Of a stretch of DNA of 32,208 nucleotides, positions 7,265-15,179 are shown in pieces. Each line of letters opens with the position of its first letter. Within the stretch, counting starts at the first letter, position 1. The notes beneath the pieces are model-generated. The model saw nothing but the letters and a program-made list of their open reading frames with translations, ran no database searches and was not told the origin of the DNA. The DNA is taken from the NCBI RefSeq assembly GCF_027706725.1, contig NZ_JAQFWQ010000082.1:1-32208 (forward strand). The letters are read 5' to 3'. Position numbers and translations under genes: made by a program. The stretch is from Nocardiopsis endophytica (GTDB lineage Bacteria; Actinomycetota; Actinomycetes; Streptosporangiales; Streptosporangiaceae).

Positions 7265-8307
7265 CAGGCCGCCCCTTCCGGGTCCGGCAGCACCCGTCCC
7301 ACGCGGATCGGGCGGGATGCCAAGGCATCGGCCACCGCTTCGGCCACCCGGCGGCGGCTGCTGTCCTCGGCCTCCTCGGACAGGAAGGCGCGGTGGCTCG
7401 TCACCACCGTGCGCGGGTGGGCCAGGACCGGCGCCCACCGCGGGTCGTCGTGCGGGTTCTCCGGGGAGAACACGTCCAGCCCGGCCCCGGCGATGCGCCC
7501 CTCCTCCAGCGCCTTGCCCAGCCCCTCGGGGTCGACCAGCGCACCGCGCGCCGCGTTCACCAGGTAGGCGTCCGGCCGCATGCGGGACAGCGCCGCGGCA
7601 TCGAACATCCCCCGCGTCTCGTCGTTCAGCGGGCAGTGCAGGGTCACCATGTGCGCCTGCCCGAGCAGCTCGTCCAGGTCGTCCACGGCCTGCGCCCCGT
7701 ACCCCTCGGGCAGGTCGCGGCCGATGTAGGGGTCGTACACCAGCACCCGCCCGTAGAACGCGCCCAGCCGCGCGGCCACCGCCCGCCCGATCCTGCCGAA
7801 CCCGACCACGCCCAGCGTCCGCCGGTTGGTGCGCCTGGGCACCCCGCCCGCATAGATGTCGAAGGTGCCGCCGGTGAGGCCCTGGTGCTGGGGGACCACG
7901 GCCCGCTCCAACGACAGCGCGAGCGCGCTGGTGTGCGCGCTGACCTCGTCCACGCAATAGTCGGGCACGTTGTAGCCGGGGAGCCCGCGCTCGGCGAGGA
8001 GCGGGGCGTTGAGGTTGTCCACGCCCACGCCCTGGCGCACCACGGCCCGCAGGCTGGGCCCCACCGCGTCCAGCAGCTCCGGCGTCACCGTGCAGCGGTA
8101 CACCACCAGCACCTGGGCGCCCCGGGCCCGCTCGGCCAGGTCCGGCACGTCCAGCAGGTAGCGGCCGCCTTCGCGGCGGCCGAAGGCCAGCTCGACGCCG
8201 GGCCCCAGGACCTCGGTCTCGACCGTGGCCAGGGCCGGGTCGGCGCCGTCGCCGGACGCCAGCCACGGCGGGTCGGTGTACAGAACGCGGGGTCGGCCGT
8301 CAGCCAT
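7264..8307 (-). CDS. D-isomer-specific 2-hydroxyacid dehydrogenase, PhpE-like
   Basis: A 347-residue NAD-dependent dehydrogenase of the phosphoglycerate/CtBP group. The Rossmann motif GFGRIG is at residues 169-174. The catalytic Arg254 (NAARGALVD), Glu283 (GLDVFSPEN) and His305 (TSHRAFLSEEA) are all present, as is the CtBP-like YNVPDYCVDEVSAHT segment. In phosphinothricin tripeptide biosynthesis the related PhpE works after HEPD on the hydroxymethylphosphonate branch. By analogy it may oxidise a C1 hydroxyphosphonate here, feeding the aminotransferase. That fits poorly if the iron enzyme releases methylphosphonate, which has no hydroxyl. The ATG at 8307 follows GAGAGGATGCTGACCC; 27 bp separate it from the alcohol dehydrogenase. 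Confidence 0.9.
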   Translation of the reverse strand: MADGRPRVLYTDPPWLASGDGADPALATVETEVLGPGVELAFGRREGGRYLLDVPDLAERARGAQVLVVYRCTVTPELLDAVGPSLRAVVRQGVGVDNLNAPLLAERGLPGYNVPDYCVDEVSAHTSALALSLERAVVPQHQGLTGGTFDIYAGGVPRRTNRRTLGVVGFGRIGRAVAARLGAFYGRVLVYDPYIGRDLPEGYGAQAVDDLDELLGQAHMVTLHCPLNDETRGMFDAAALSRMRPDAYLVNAARGALVDPEGLGKALEEGRIAGAGLDVFSPENPHDDPRWAPVLAHPRTVVTSHRAFLSEEAEDSSRRRVAEAVADALASRPIRVGRVLPDPEGAA

Positions 8308-8334
8308 GGGTCAGCATCCTCTCCGTGTCCTCCG

Positions 8335-9543
8335 TCATCGCTCCGTCATCGCGCGGAGCACGTCGCGCTCGGTCACCGCGCGCGGGTTGTTGCCAGCGCG
8401 CCGGGAGGCCAGCGCCTCCGCCCACCCGCCGTGTTCGGGCACCGACCCCGGCATCCCGCCGAAGGCCAGCACCCGGCCCACCAGGTGCTCCACACCGTCG
8501 GCACCGGCGTGGCGGCACGCGCTCCGGACCCGCTCCACCAGGCCGCGCAGCGCTCCGGCGCCGTCCGGGTGCCGGTTGTCCTGTTCGGTCACCGCCCCGT
8601 TGTGGCCGACCAGCCAGCGCAGGTGCAGGCCGACCGCGTACCCGTGCGGCACCCCGTGCCCGGCGGTGAGCCCGTAGGAAAGGGCGTGCGCCGCCGTGGT
8701 GCGGGTGCGGTCGATGGCCGCCCCGGCCATGAGCGCCCCTTGGGCCAGCTCCTCGCGCAGGCCCGGGTCGGCGAACCCGGCGCCGTCCGTGCCCCCCGTG
8801 CCGCCTGCACCGCTCATGCCGCCTGCACCGCCTGTGCCGCCCACTGCGCGGAGCAGCGGCGGCACGACCGTCTCGACCGCGCCGAGCGCCAGCTCCCGCG
8901 ACGCCTCGGTCCCGGCCACCGACCAGTACGACTCCACGCCCTGGCAGAAGGCGTCCAGCGCGCTCGCGGCCGCCGTGTGCGGCGGCACCGACGCCGTCAG
9001 GTCGGGGTCGACCAGCGCGGCGTCGGCCGCGCACTCCGGGTGGTCCAGGGAGCGCTTCCGCCCGCCCTCGTACACCGTGGCGAACCGGGTCAGCTCGCTG
9101 CCGGACCCCGAGACGGTGGGAACCAGCACCAGCGTCCGCACCCTCGGCCACCGCACCAGCTCGGGGCTGCGCAGGTGGGCGGAGACATCGGCGCCGCCGG
9201 CGCCCGGGGCGGCCAGCACGGCGACCGCCTTGGCGGCGTCCATCGCGCTGCCGCCGCCGATGCCCACCACCGCGTCCGGGGCGAAGCGGCGCGCCGCCGA
9301 CACCGCCTCGGCGACCTGGTCGACCCCTGGGTTAGGGCGGATCCCGCCGAAGAACCGGACGTCGGGCGCCGCCCGGGCCACCCGCTCGGCCTGTGTCCCG
9401 GACCGGAACGAGGACCGCCCGTGCACCACCAGCACCCGGCGCGCCCCGCGCTCCTCCAGCACCTCGCCGAGGGCGTCCAGGGCGCCGCGCCCGAAGCGCA
9501 CCTCGGTGCGCTCGGACAGGCCCTCCAGCGCGCGCCCGGTCAC
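8335..9543 (-). CDS. Iron-type alcohol dehydrogenase, presumed phosphonoacetaldehyde reductase
   Basis: A 402-residue group III (iron-containing) alcohol dehydrogenase. The nucleotide-binding GGGSAMDAAK is at residues 96-105. Metal-site residues are Asp197, His286 (AAHALSY) and His300 (VPHGYAVGLH); the second canonical His is replaced by Gln201 (DAFCQGVES). Following ppd, it most likely reduces phosphonoacetaldehyde to 2-hydroxyethylphosphonate, as PhpC and its relatives do. A low-complexity insertion of Gly, Thr, Ala and Met (about residues 235-257) comes from a short DNA repeat and probably forms a surface loop. The GTG start at 9543 overlaps the ppd stop by four bases. Confidence 0.9.
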   Translation of the reverse strand: MTGRALEGLSERTEVRFGRGALDALGEVLEERGARRVLVVHGRSSFRSGTQAERVARAAPDVRFFGGIRPNPGVDQVAEAVSAARRFAPDAVVGIGGGSAMDAAKAVAVLAAPGAGGADVSAHLRSPELVRWPRVRTLVLVPTVSGSGSELTRFATVYEGGRKRSLDHPECAADAALVDPDLTASVPPHTAAASALDAFCQGVESYWSVAGTEASRELALGAVETVVPPLLRAVGGTGGAGGMSGAGGTGGTDGAGFADPGLREELAQGALMAGAAIDRTRTTAAHALSYGLTAGHGVPHGYAVGLHLRWLVGHNGAVTEQDNRHPDGAGALRGLVERVRSACRHAGADGVEHLVGRVLAFGGMPGSVPEHGGWAEALASRRAGNNPRAVTERDVLRAMTER

Positions 9544-10694
9544 GCGGTCCCCTCCGCCAGGCGGGCGGAGAACCGTGCGCCGATCTCCTCGACCGTGATC
9601 GAGCCCGACGCGCGCTCACCGGCCGAACCGCCCTGCACCCCGCGCACCACCAGCGCGACAGGCCCGGGCGTGCGCATCGCCCTGCGGACGGCCGCCGTCA
9701 GCGCCTCGGGGCCGACGGCGTCCGCGCCCGGTGCGCCGCCCGCACCGGTGCCGTCGACGGCCAACGCCTCGCGGTACCCGCAGGCGCGTGCCACCGCCGC
9801 CAGGTCGGTCCGGGAGGCCGCGGCGGCCTGCCCGCCGGTCGACTCGTATCCGCCGTTGTCGAAGACGACGTGCACCAGGTTCTCCGGCGCGAAGTGGCCC
9901 ACCGTGGCGAGCGCCCCCATGTGCATGAGCACCGACCCGTCGCCGTCGAGGACGGCGAACCGCTGCTCGGGCCGGGCGAGCGCGGCGCCCAGGGCCAGGC
10001 TCGCGATGTGCCCCATCGACCCCTGCATGTAGAAGTCCCCGTCCCGCCCGCCGAGGTTGAACAGGGCGCGGGACAGGTAGCCCGTCGTGGCCATCAGCCG
10101 CGCCTCCCCCGCCTCCGCGAGCACGGCGCGCACCACGTCCTCGCGGGTGAGCGCGCCCGCCCCGGGCGCACCGGGGCCCGCGGCGGCCGGCGCCGCCTCG
10201 ACCGCCCCCTTGGCGACCAGGATGAACGCCGGGTGCCCGGAGTCCAGGACGGGCTGGGCCTCCTTCAGCAGGGCGGGCAGCTCGGGCCCGCCGGGCCGCA
10301 GCGTCCAGTGCGGGATCTCCAGGGAGTCCAGCCAGCGCGGCACCACCCGCCCCATCCACCGGTGCTGCGGCTCGCCCGGCCCGGCCTCGGGCCACCCGCG
10401 CATGCTCACCATCGCCAGCAGCCCGATGCGGTACGGCAGTACCAGCGACGTCAGCGGGTTGACGAGGTTGCCGAAGCCGGAGTTCTGCGCGATCACCCCG
10501 GCGCGCACCCCCGCCAGGGCGGCCCCGGCGGCGGTCGCCAGCGCCGTCCCCTCGTTGGCGGCGGGCACGTAGTCGATGCCCCCGTAGGACTCCAGCTCCC
10601 GGATCGGCGCGCCGAAGTAGGAGCAGGGCACTCCGGAGAGCAGCCCCACCCCGCGTTCGGCGAGCGCGTCCAGGAACGCCCGGCCGCCGATCAC
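9540..10694 (-). CDS. ppd: Phosphonopyruvate decarboxylase
   Basis: A 384-residue thiamine-diphosphate enzyme that decarboxylates phosphonopyruvate to phosphonoacetaldehyde, the irreversible step that pulls the unfavourable PEP mutase reaction forward. The N-terminal Pyr domain has the activating glutamate in PAANEGTA (Glu48) and the family's QNSGFGN segment. The C-terminal PP domain has the Mg/ThDP motif GDGS (251-254) followed 26 residues later by Asn280 in VVFDNGGYESTGGQ. The GTG start at 10694 overlaps the pepM stop (GTGA). A proline/alanine/glycine-rich interdomain linker lies near residues 165-180. Adjacency to pepM makes the assignment secure. Confidence 0.96.
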   Translation of the reverse strand: MIGGRAFLDALAERGVGLLSGVPCSYFGAPIRELESYGGIDYVPAANEGTALATAAGAALAGVRAGVIAQNSGFGNLVNPLTSLVLPYRIGLLAMVSMRGWPEAGPGEPQHRWMGRVVPRWLDSLEIPHWTLRPGGPELPALLKEAQPVLDSGHPAFILVAKGAVEAAPAAAGPGAPGAGALTREDVVRAVLAEAGEARLMATTGYLSRALFNLGGRDGDFYMQGSMGHIASLALGAALARPEQRFAVLDGDGSVLMHMGALATVGHFAPENLVHVVFDNGGYESTGGQAAAASRTDLAAVARACGYREALAVDGTGAGGAPGADAVGPEALTAAVRRAMRTPGPVALVVRGVQGGSAGERASGSITVEEIGARFSARLAEGTA

Positions 10695-11560
10695 GGGGCC
10701 GCCTTGAAGTCCGCGGGCATGCGCTGCAGCTCGAACAGCTCGGGCATGGTGGCGATGCCGTCCTCGACGTCTCGCGCCCGCCCCGCCGCCGCCAGCGCGT
10801 CGAGGGTGGAGGTGACGCCGCTGACCGCCGCGCGCAGCCCGTGGTTGGCGTAGATGACGATGCGGTACCCGGCGTCGAACAGCTCCCGCTCGTGCACCTG
10901 CCCGTAGGTGGTGGGCACCGCCACCAGCGGGACGCCGCCGTCCCAGCGCGCGCCGAACTCCAGGATGTCGTCGGGGCGGGTGCTCTTGCTGTGCACCAGC
11001 ACCGCGTCGGCCCCGGCGGCGGCGTAGGCGCGGGCCCGCTCCAGCGCCTCGGGCACGCCCTGCCCGGCGATCAGCGCCTCGGTGCGGGCGATGAGCAGGA
11101 AGTCGGGGTCGGTGCGGGCCTGCAGCCCCGACTTGAGCTTCAGCGCGAACTCCTCGGTGGGGACGAGGTCGTGCGCGGTCCGCGCGAAGCTGTTCATCTT
11201 CGGGAAGACCTTGTCCTCGATGCAGATCGCCGCCGCTCCGCGCCGCTCGAAGCGGCGCAGGGCGTGCGCCACGTTGAGTGGGCCGCCGAAGCCGGTGTCG
11301 CAGTCGGCGATGACCGGCAGGTCCACCGCGGCGTCCATGGCCTCGGCGGCGTCGACGAACTCGGCCAGCCCGAGCAGGCTGGCGTCGGGCAGGCCCTGGC
11401 TGGCGGACAGCTCGAAGCTGGAGGACCACACCGCCTCGAAGCCCGCGCGTTCGGCGAGCCGGGCGGTGAGCCCGTTGTGCGCCCCGACGGCGCGCACGGG
11501 GTCCGCGCCTTCCAGGAGCCGTCGGAGCCGTTCCGGTTTGGAGGTGGGTCGTTCAGGCAA
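10691..11560 (-). CDS. pepM: Phosphoenolpyruvate phosphomutase
   Basis: A 289-residue member of the isocitrate lyase/PEP mutase superfamily that makes the C-P bond by rearranging PEP to phosphonopyruvate. The diagnostic PEP mutase signature EDKxxPKxNS is complete (EDKVFPKMNS, residues 115-124), which separates it from carboxyphosphonoenolpyruvate mutases and lyases. Metal-binding aspartates lie in IADCDTGFG (84-92), and the substrate-contacting arginine is in LLIARTEA. The start is TTG at 11560, after AAAGGAAG with a 6-nt gap; no in-frame ATG or GTG fits the conserved N-terminus better. This gene defines the cluster as phosphonate-producing. A 39-bp gap separates it from the iron enzyme upstream. 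Confidence 0.97.
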   Translation of the reverse strand: MPERPTSKPERLRRLLEGADPVRAVGAHNGLTARLAERAGFEAVWSSSFELSASQGLPDASLLGLAEFVDAAEAMDAAVDLPVIADCDTGFGGPLNVAHALRRFERRGAAAICIEDKVFPKMNSFARTAHDLVPTEEFALKLKSGLQARTDPDFLLIARTEALIAGQGVPEALERARAYAAAGADAVLVHSKSTRPDDILEFGARWDGGVPLVAVPTTYGQVHERELFDAGYRIVIYANHGLRAAVSGVTSTLDALAAAGRARDVEDGIATMPELFELQRMPADFKAAP

Positions 11561-11599
11561 CGCTCGCTTCCTTTCACGCTCGGCCGCCCGCGGGCGGGC

Positions 11600-12988
11600 T
11601 CAGTACCAGAGCCGGTCCTCGGCGACGTACCGGTCGATGCCGTCGGCCGCCATGGCCCCCAGGGCGAACCGCACGTCGGGGGTGACCGCGCCGCGGATGC
11701 GCAGGAGCAGCAGGCGCGGCGCCGGGCCGCCCTCGGGCGCCGCCAGGGACAGCGGGACCCCGGGGACGGCGTAGGCGGAGTCGCCCGGCTCCAGCCGCTC
11801 GGTATGACTGCGGCCGTCGCGGGTCCAGGAGGCGGTGACCGGGGCCTCCCCCAGGACGTAGGCGTACTGGTGCTGGTGGGTGGTGAGCGGCGGCCCGCCC
11901 TCCTCCCGGGTGAGGACCTCCACCTCCAGGGCGCTGGTGTGGGGGTGCAGGGGGTCGCCCGCGAGTTCGGCGATGCGGTAGGCCGGGCGGCGGGCGTCGG
12001 GGTAGGTCCACCGGCGCACGCCGGCGCCCTTGCGCACGCTCACCCCGTCGTGGGCCCGGGTGGCGGGGGCCAGCAGCTCCCGGACCGGGACGCCCAGGGC
12101 GGGGGCGAGCGCCGCCAGTTCGGACCACTCGGCCCGCCCGGCGCCCGTGCACAGGGTGTGGACACGGTCGGGCGACAGGCCGCTGCGCCGGGCCAGCTCC
12201 TCGGCGGACATGGCGCGCGCCCGCAGGAACGACGCGAGCAGCGCCCCGTCGGCGCCGCTGGGCAGGGCCAGGTCCCGGGCCGCGTCCGTGCCGAGGGCGG
12301 CGATCTCCCGCTGGGCGTCGCCGGTGAGGTCCCCGCCGTAGGTCAGGGCGAGGATGTAGGCGGGCTCGGCGTCGCTGCGGGCGGCGAAGGAGTGCGGGCC
12401 GAACGGCAGCCCCCACACCGAGTCCCCGGTGGTCATCGGCACGCAGTGCCGGACGCCCTCCCACTCGTGGTAGTAGTTCACCGGCCCGACGAAGTAGGTG
12501 AACTGGTAGAGCAGGTGCCCCTTGTTCCACTCGACGGCCGGGTTGTCCGGCGCGTCGTCGTCCACCGTCCGCAGCATGCGGATCCACTCGGGCCGGTAGG
12601 AGGACAGCCTGGACATCGCGGTGTCCCGGTACTCGTAGTAGGGGCCGCCGCCGCGTTCGATCACGCGGGAGGTGGCGGCCGACTCCTTGGCGCGGCAGAC
12701 GCGCACCCCGGTCGGGGCGTCGTCGCGCACCGGGAGCAGGTCGCGCTCGTTGACCGGCCAGACGCGGGCGGCGCGCTCGATCAGCTCCCAGGTGACCGGC
12801 CGGCGGCCTGAGGTGTACTCGGCGAACGCGCCCGGGGCCAGGGAGAGGTCGGCCTCGGCGTCGCGGTCGTTGCGCTTCAGGTCGTTGGCGGTCGAGCGCA
12901 GCAGGGCGGCGGCCCTGGCCTGCAGGTCGTCGCCGAGGGCGGACCCGGGCACGGTTTCGGACGCCGGGTCGGACGCGGTGTCGGGCAT
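11600..12988 (-). CDS. HEPD/MPnS-family non-haem iron enzyme with an MPnS-like metal site
   Basis: A 462-residue protein of the 2-hydroxyethylphosphonate dioxygenase / methylphosphonate synthase family: two tandem units of HTH plus cupin. In unit 1 the predicted iron ligands are His158 and Gln162 (GHLLYQFTYF) and His199 (LPFGPHSF). HEPD, as I recall it, uses His129, Glu176 and His182; the position of that glutamate, six residues before the last His, is Gly193 here. MPnS uses His148, Gln152 and His190. Pattern and spacing (41 versus 42) therefore favour MPnS, which turns 2-hydroxyethylphosphonate into methylphosphonate plus CO2. HEPD-type hydroxymethylphosphonate formation remains possible. 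The second HTH is near 255-310 and the second cupin near 345-430 (HQHQYAYVLG). The ATG at 12988 is preferred over 13000 because of GGAGGTCCGC. Confidence 0.9.
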   Translation of the reverse strand: MPDTASDPASETVPGSALGDDLQARAAALLRSTANDLKRNDRDAEADLSLAPGAFAEYTSGRRPVTWELIERAARVWPVNERDLLPVRDDAPTGVRVCRAKESAATSRVIERGGGPYYEYRDTAMSRLSSYRPEWIRMLRTVDDDAPDNPAVEWNKGHLLYQFTYFVGPVNYYHEWEGVRHCVPMTTGDSVWGLPFGPHSFAARSDAEPAYILALTYGGDLTGDAQREIAALGTDAARDLALPSGADGALLASFLRARAMSAEELARRSGLSPDRVHTLCTGAGRAEWSELAALAPALGVPVRELLAPATRAHDGVSVRKGAGVRRWTYPDARRPAYRIAELAGDPLHPHTSALEVEVLTREEGGPPLTTHQHQYAYVLGEAPVTASWTRDGRSHTERLEPGDSAYAVPGVPLSLAAPEGGPAPRLLLLRIRGAVTPDVRFALGAMAADGIDRYVAEDRLWY

Positions 12989-13059
12989 GCGGACCTCCAT
13001 CTCGGTTCCCGGTGGGGGCGGGCGGCGCGGGGCGCCGGGGCGGGCGGGGGACGGCGCGG

Positions 13060-14178
13060 TCAGGGCGGGGCCGGGGCCGCCGCGACCGGTTCGGACAGCG
13101 CGGCGGCGGCCCGCCGGAGCTCGTCGGCGTGCGCGGGCTCCAGGGCGACGGCGTGGCCGCGCAGCGGAGCCGGGGTGCAGCCGCGCAGCACCTTCCCCCG
13201 CGTGTGCCCGATGCCGTAGTCGATCTCGTCCAGGAGCGACCGCCCCGTGTGGTCGACGATCGCGTAGTAGGCGGCCATGAAGTGCGCGAACGGCAGCCGC
13301 TCGGCGGCCTCGGAGGCGCCGGTGTAGACGACGTGCATCGTCCGCCCGGTGCGCACGGCGATGCAGCTGGACACCAGCTCCCCGTCGTGGCGGGCGCCGT
13401 AGGCGGTCAGGTCGGTGCCGAACTCGGCGAGGAGCCGTTCCAGCCGCCCCCGCTCGGCATCGGCGTCGGCGCGCTGGCCATAGCGCTCCAGTAGGGAGCA
13501 CCGGCCCTGGAGGATGCGGTCGAAGTCGGATCGCGGGTCGACCCGCACGGCCTCCACCCCCGCCTCCTCGGCGCGGCGCCGCTCCCGCCGCACCTCGCGG
13601 CGGCGGCCCGGGGCCAGACCGGCCAGGTAGGACTCCCAGCCGTCCCACCACACCGGCATCGCGCACCGCTCGGTCAGCGGGAAGGACACACCGCCGAGCC
13701 CGGCCACCGCCTCCTCGACCGCGGCACCGCGCGTGTACAGCACGTACAGCGCCGCCATCCCGTTGGCGCGCCCCCACTCCGCTGCGCCGCTCAGGCACCG
13801 GCCGACCGCATCGGCCCGCTCGGCACGGCGGCCCGCCGGGTCGCCCAGGTACCCGGGGGCCACCAACACCAGCGCGGGCAGCGCGCGGCCGGGCGCCTCC
13901 GGCAGCTCCTCAAGCCGCCGCGCCCGCCGCACGGGGTCGGGGACCGGGAACACCGGCGGGTCGCGCCAGAGGACGGCGCGGGGGTTGTACGCCTCGTAGG
14001 CGTCCGGGTCGGTGACAACGGCGCCGAAGAACCCCACATCGGCGCCGTCGACGACGGTGTGCGGTGCGCCGGGCAGTCGCCCGCCCATCGCCCGCAGCCA
14101 GGCGGGGCTCTGCAGCGGGGAGCCGTGCTCCAGCAGGGACCAGGCCTTCTCGTCGAACCCGGGGACGACGGCGGTCAT
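13060..14178 (-). CDS. Fem/GNAT-fold amino-acid ligase or acyltransferase (copy B)
   Basis: A 372-residue paralogue of copy A (4682-5785). Shared features are a basic helix after the first half (SYLAGLAPGRRREVRRERR), the strand with HVVYTGAS, and the ending IDYGIGHTRGKVLRGC. I infer tRNA-dependent amide-bond formation or N-acylation of a phosphonate intermediate; the donor is unknown. ATG 14178 overlaps the stop of copy C by four bases (ATGA). After its stop there is a 71-bp spacer, the longest gap in the upstream half of the operon, before the iron enzyme. Confidence 0.85.
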   Translation of the reverse strand: MTAVVPGFDEKAWSLLEHGSPLQSPAWLRAMGGRLPGAPHTVVDGADVGFFGAVVTDPDAYEAYNPRAVLWRDPPVFPVPDPVRRARRLEELPEAPGRALPALVLVAPGYLGDPAGRRAERADAVGRCLSGAAEWGRANGMAALYVLYTRGAAVEEAVAGLGGVSFPLTERCAMPVWWDGWESYLAGLAPGRRREVRRERRRAEEAGVEAVRVDPRSDFDRILQGRCSLLERYGQRADADAERGRLERLLAEFGTDLTAYGARHDGELVSSCIAVRTGRTMHVVYTGASEAAERLPFAHFMAAYYAIVDHTGRSLLDEIDYGIGHTRGKVLRGCTPAPLRGHAVALEPAHADELRRAAAALSEPVAAAPAPP

Positions 14179-15179
14179 CCGACCACCCGCCCCAGGCGCA
14201 CCTGCCGCAGCCCGTACCGGGTCTTGAACTCGTCGTTGCGCCGCCCGAACTCCAGCACGGGCCGTCCCGTGCCCAGTCCCGCCTCCATCTCGGCGGCGAA
14301 GAGCACGTACTGCGGGCTCCAGTTCAGCTCGTCCGGGTAGAGGCTCCCGCCCGCCCAGAAGTGCGCCGAGCGCCGGTCCAGCAGGCAGATGGAGGCGGCG
14401 AGCAGGGTGCCGTCCAGCTCCAGGCGCAGGATGCGGCAGTCCTCGCCGAGCGCGCGCAGCAGGGCCTCCAGCTCGTCGGGCGGGTAGTAGCCCGGGGCGT
14501 GCTTGTCCGCGGTGGCCAGGCACAGGTCGAGCACGTCCCGCCGCAGCGCCCGGTCGGGGGTGTCGAACCGGACCACCGCGCCCGCGTCGGCGGCGCGCCT
14601 GCGGTAGAGGCGCATGGTGCGGCGGGAGGAGCGGCCCACCCCGGCCAGGTGGTCGTCCACCGACGCCGGCCCCGGGTCGCGGGGCAGCCGGTAGCGGGGC
14701 GTGGTCTCCTGGAGCTCCAGCCCGATCCCCTCCAGCGCCGAGGCCAGCTCCCCGCCGAGCGGGATGTTGACCAGGCCCCAGGTGTCGGCCCCGGTGTCGG
14801 CGGCCAGGTCCGCCAGCGCCTCCCACAGCGGCCCGACCAGGCCGGGGCCGACGGGCAGGCGGGAGGGCAGCACCGTGTCGTAGCAGTGCCACATGTGCCC
14901 GGCCAGGATCCGGACGGCGGGGGCGTCCGGGTCGGCCGCGAAGGGGTCGGCGGTGTGCGCGAGGTAGAGCGGCAGCACCGCCGCCGGTTCCCCGGCCCCG
15001 TCCCGGGCCACCAGGTAGAAAGCCTTGGACCCGGCGGTCAGCGGCCGCTCCTCGATGCTCCGGAGGAAGGCGTGGCCGTAGAAGGCGGGGGCGCCCGCGG
15101 CCAGCCGCTCCCAGGCGCCGCGCCCGATGCCCCCGATCGCGTCCTCGACGGTGACGCGCACCCGTGCCGCGGTCCCCAT
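14175..15179 (-). CDS. Fem/GNAT-fold amino-acid ligase or acyltransferase (copy C)
   Basis: A 334-residue FemAB/BioF2-like GNAT protein, less similar to copies A and B than they are to each other. Typical elements are the basic helix VGRSSRRTMRLYRRRAADAG near the middle, the LLAASICLLDRRSAHFW strand pair and the terminal EFGRRNDEFKTRYGL, a family ending that closes the second GNAT domain. The role is inferred as for copy B: addition of an amino acid from aminoacyl-tRNA to an aminophosphonate or a growing phosphonopeptide. ATG 15179 shares one base with the stop of the kinase-like gene (TGATG), and the gene overlaps copy B by four bases. Confidence 0.85.
   Translation of the reverse strand: MGTAARVRVTVEDAIGGIGRGAWERLAAGAPAFYGHAFLRSIEERPLTAGSKAFYLVARDGAGEPAAVLPLYLAHTADPFAADPDAPAVRILAGHMWHCYDTVLPSRLPVGPGLVGPLWEALADLAADTGADTWGLVNIPLGGELASALEGIGLELQETTPRYRLPRDPGPASVDDHLAGVGRSSRRTMRLYRRRAADAGAVVRFDTPDRALRRDVLDLCLATADKHAPGYYPPDELEALLRALGEDCRILRLELDGTLLAASICLLDRRSAHFWAGGSLYPDELNWSPQYVLFAAEMEAGLGTGRPVLEFGRRNDEFKTRYGLRQVRLGRVVG

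Noticed and set aside
6835-10032. 1065-codon plus-strand frame
   Set aside because: It is antisense to the dehydrogenase, alcohol dehydrogenase and ppd genes, all of which show catalytic motifs. Such long frames are expected at this GC content.
12998-13000. ATG at 13000 as start of the HEPD/MPnS-family gene
   Set aside because: GGAGGTCCGC places the ribosome on the ATG at 12988; the upstream ATG has no comparable site.
13012-13494. Plus-strand frame resembling repeat-rich protein
   Set aside because: Antisense to Fem/GNAT copy B and its downstream spacer; no domain.
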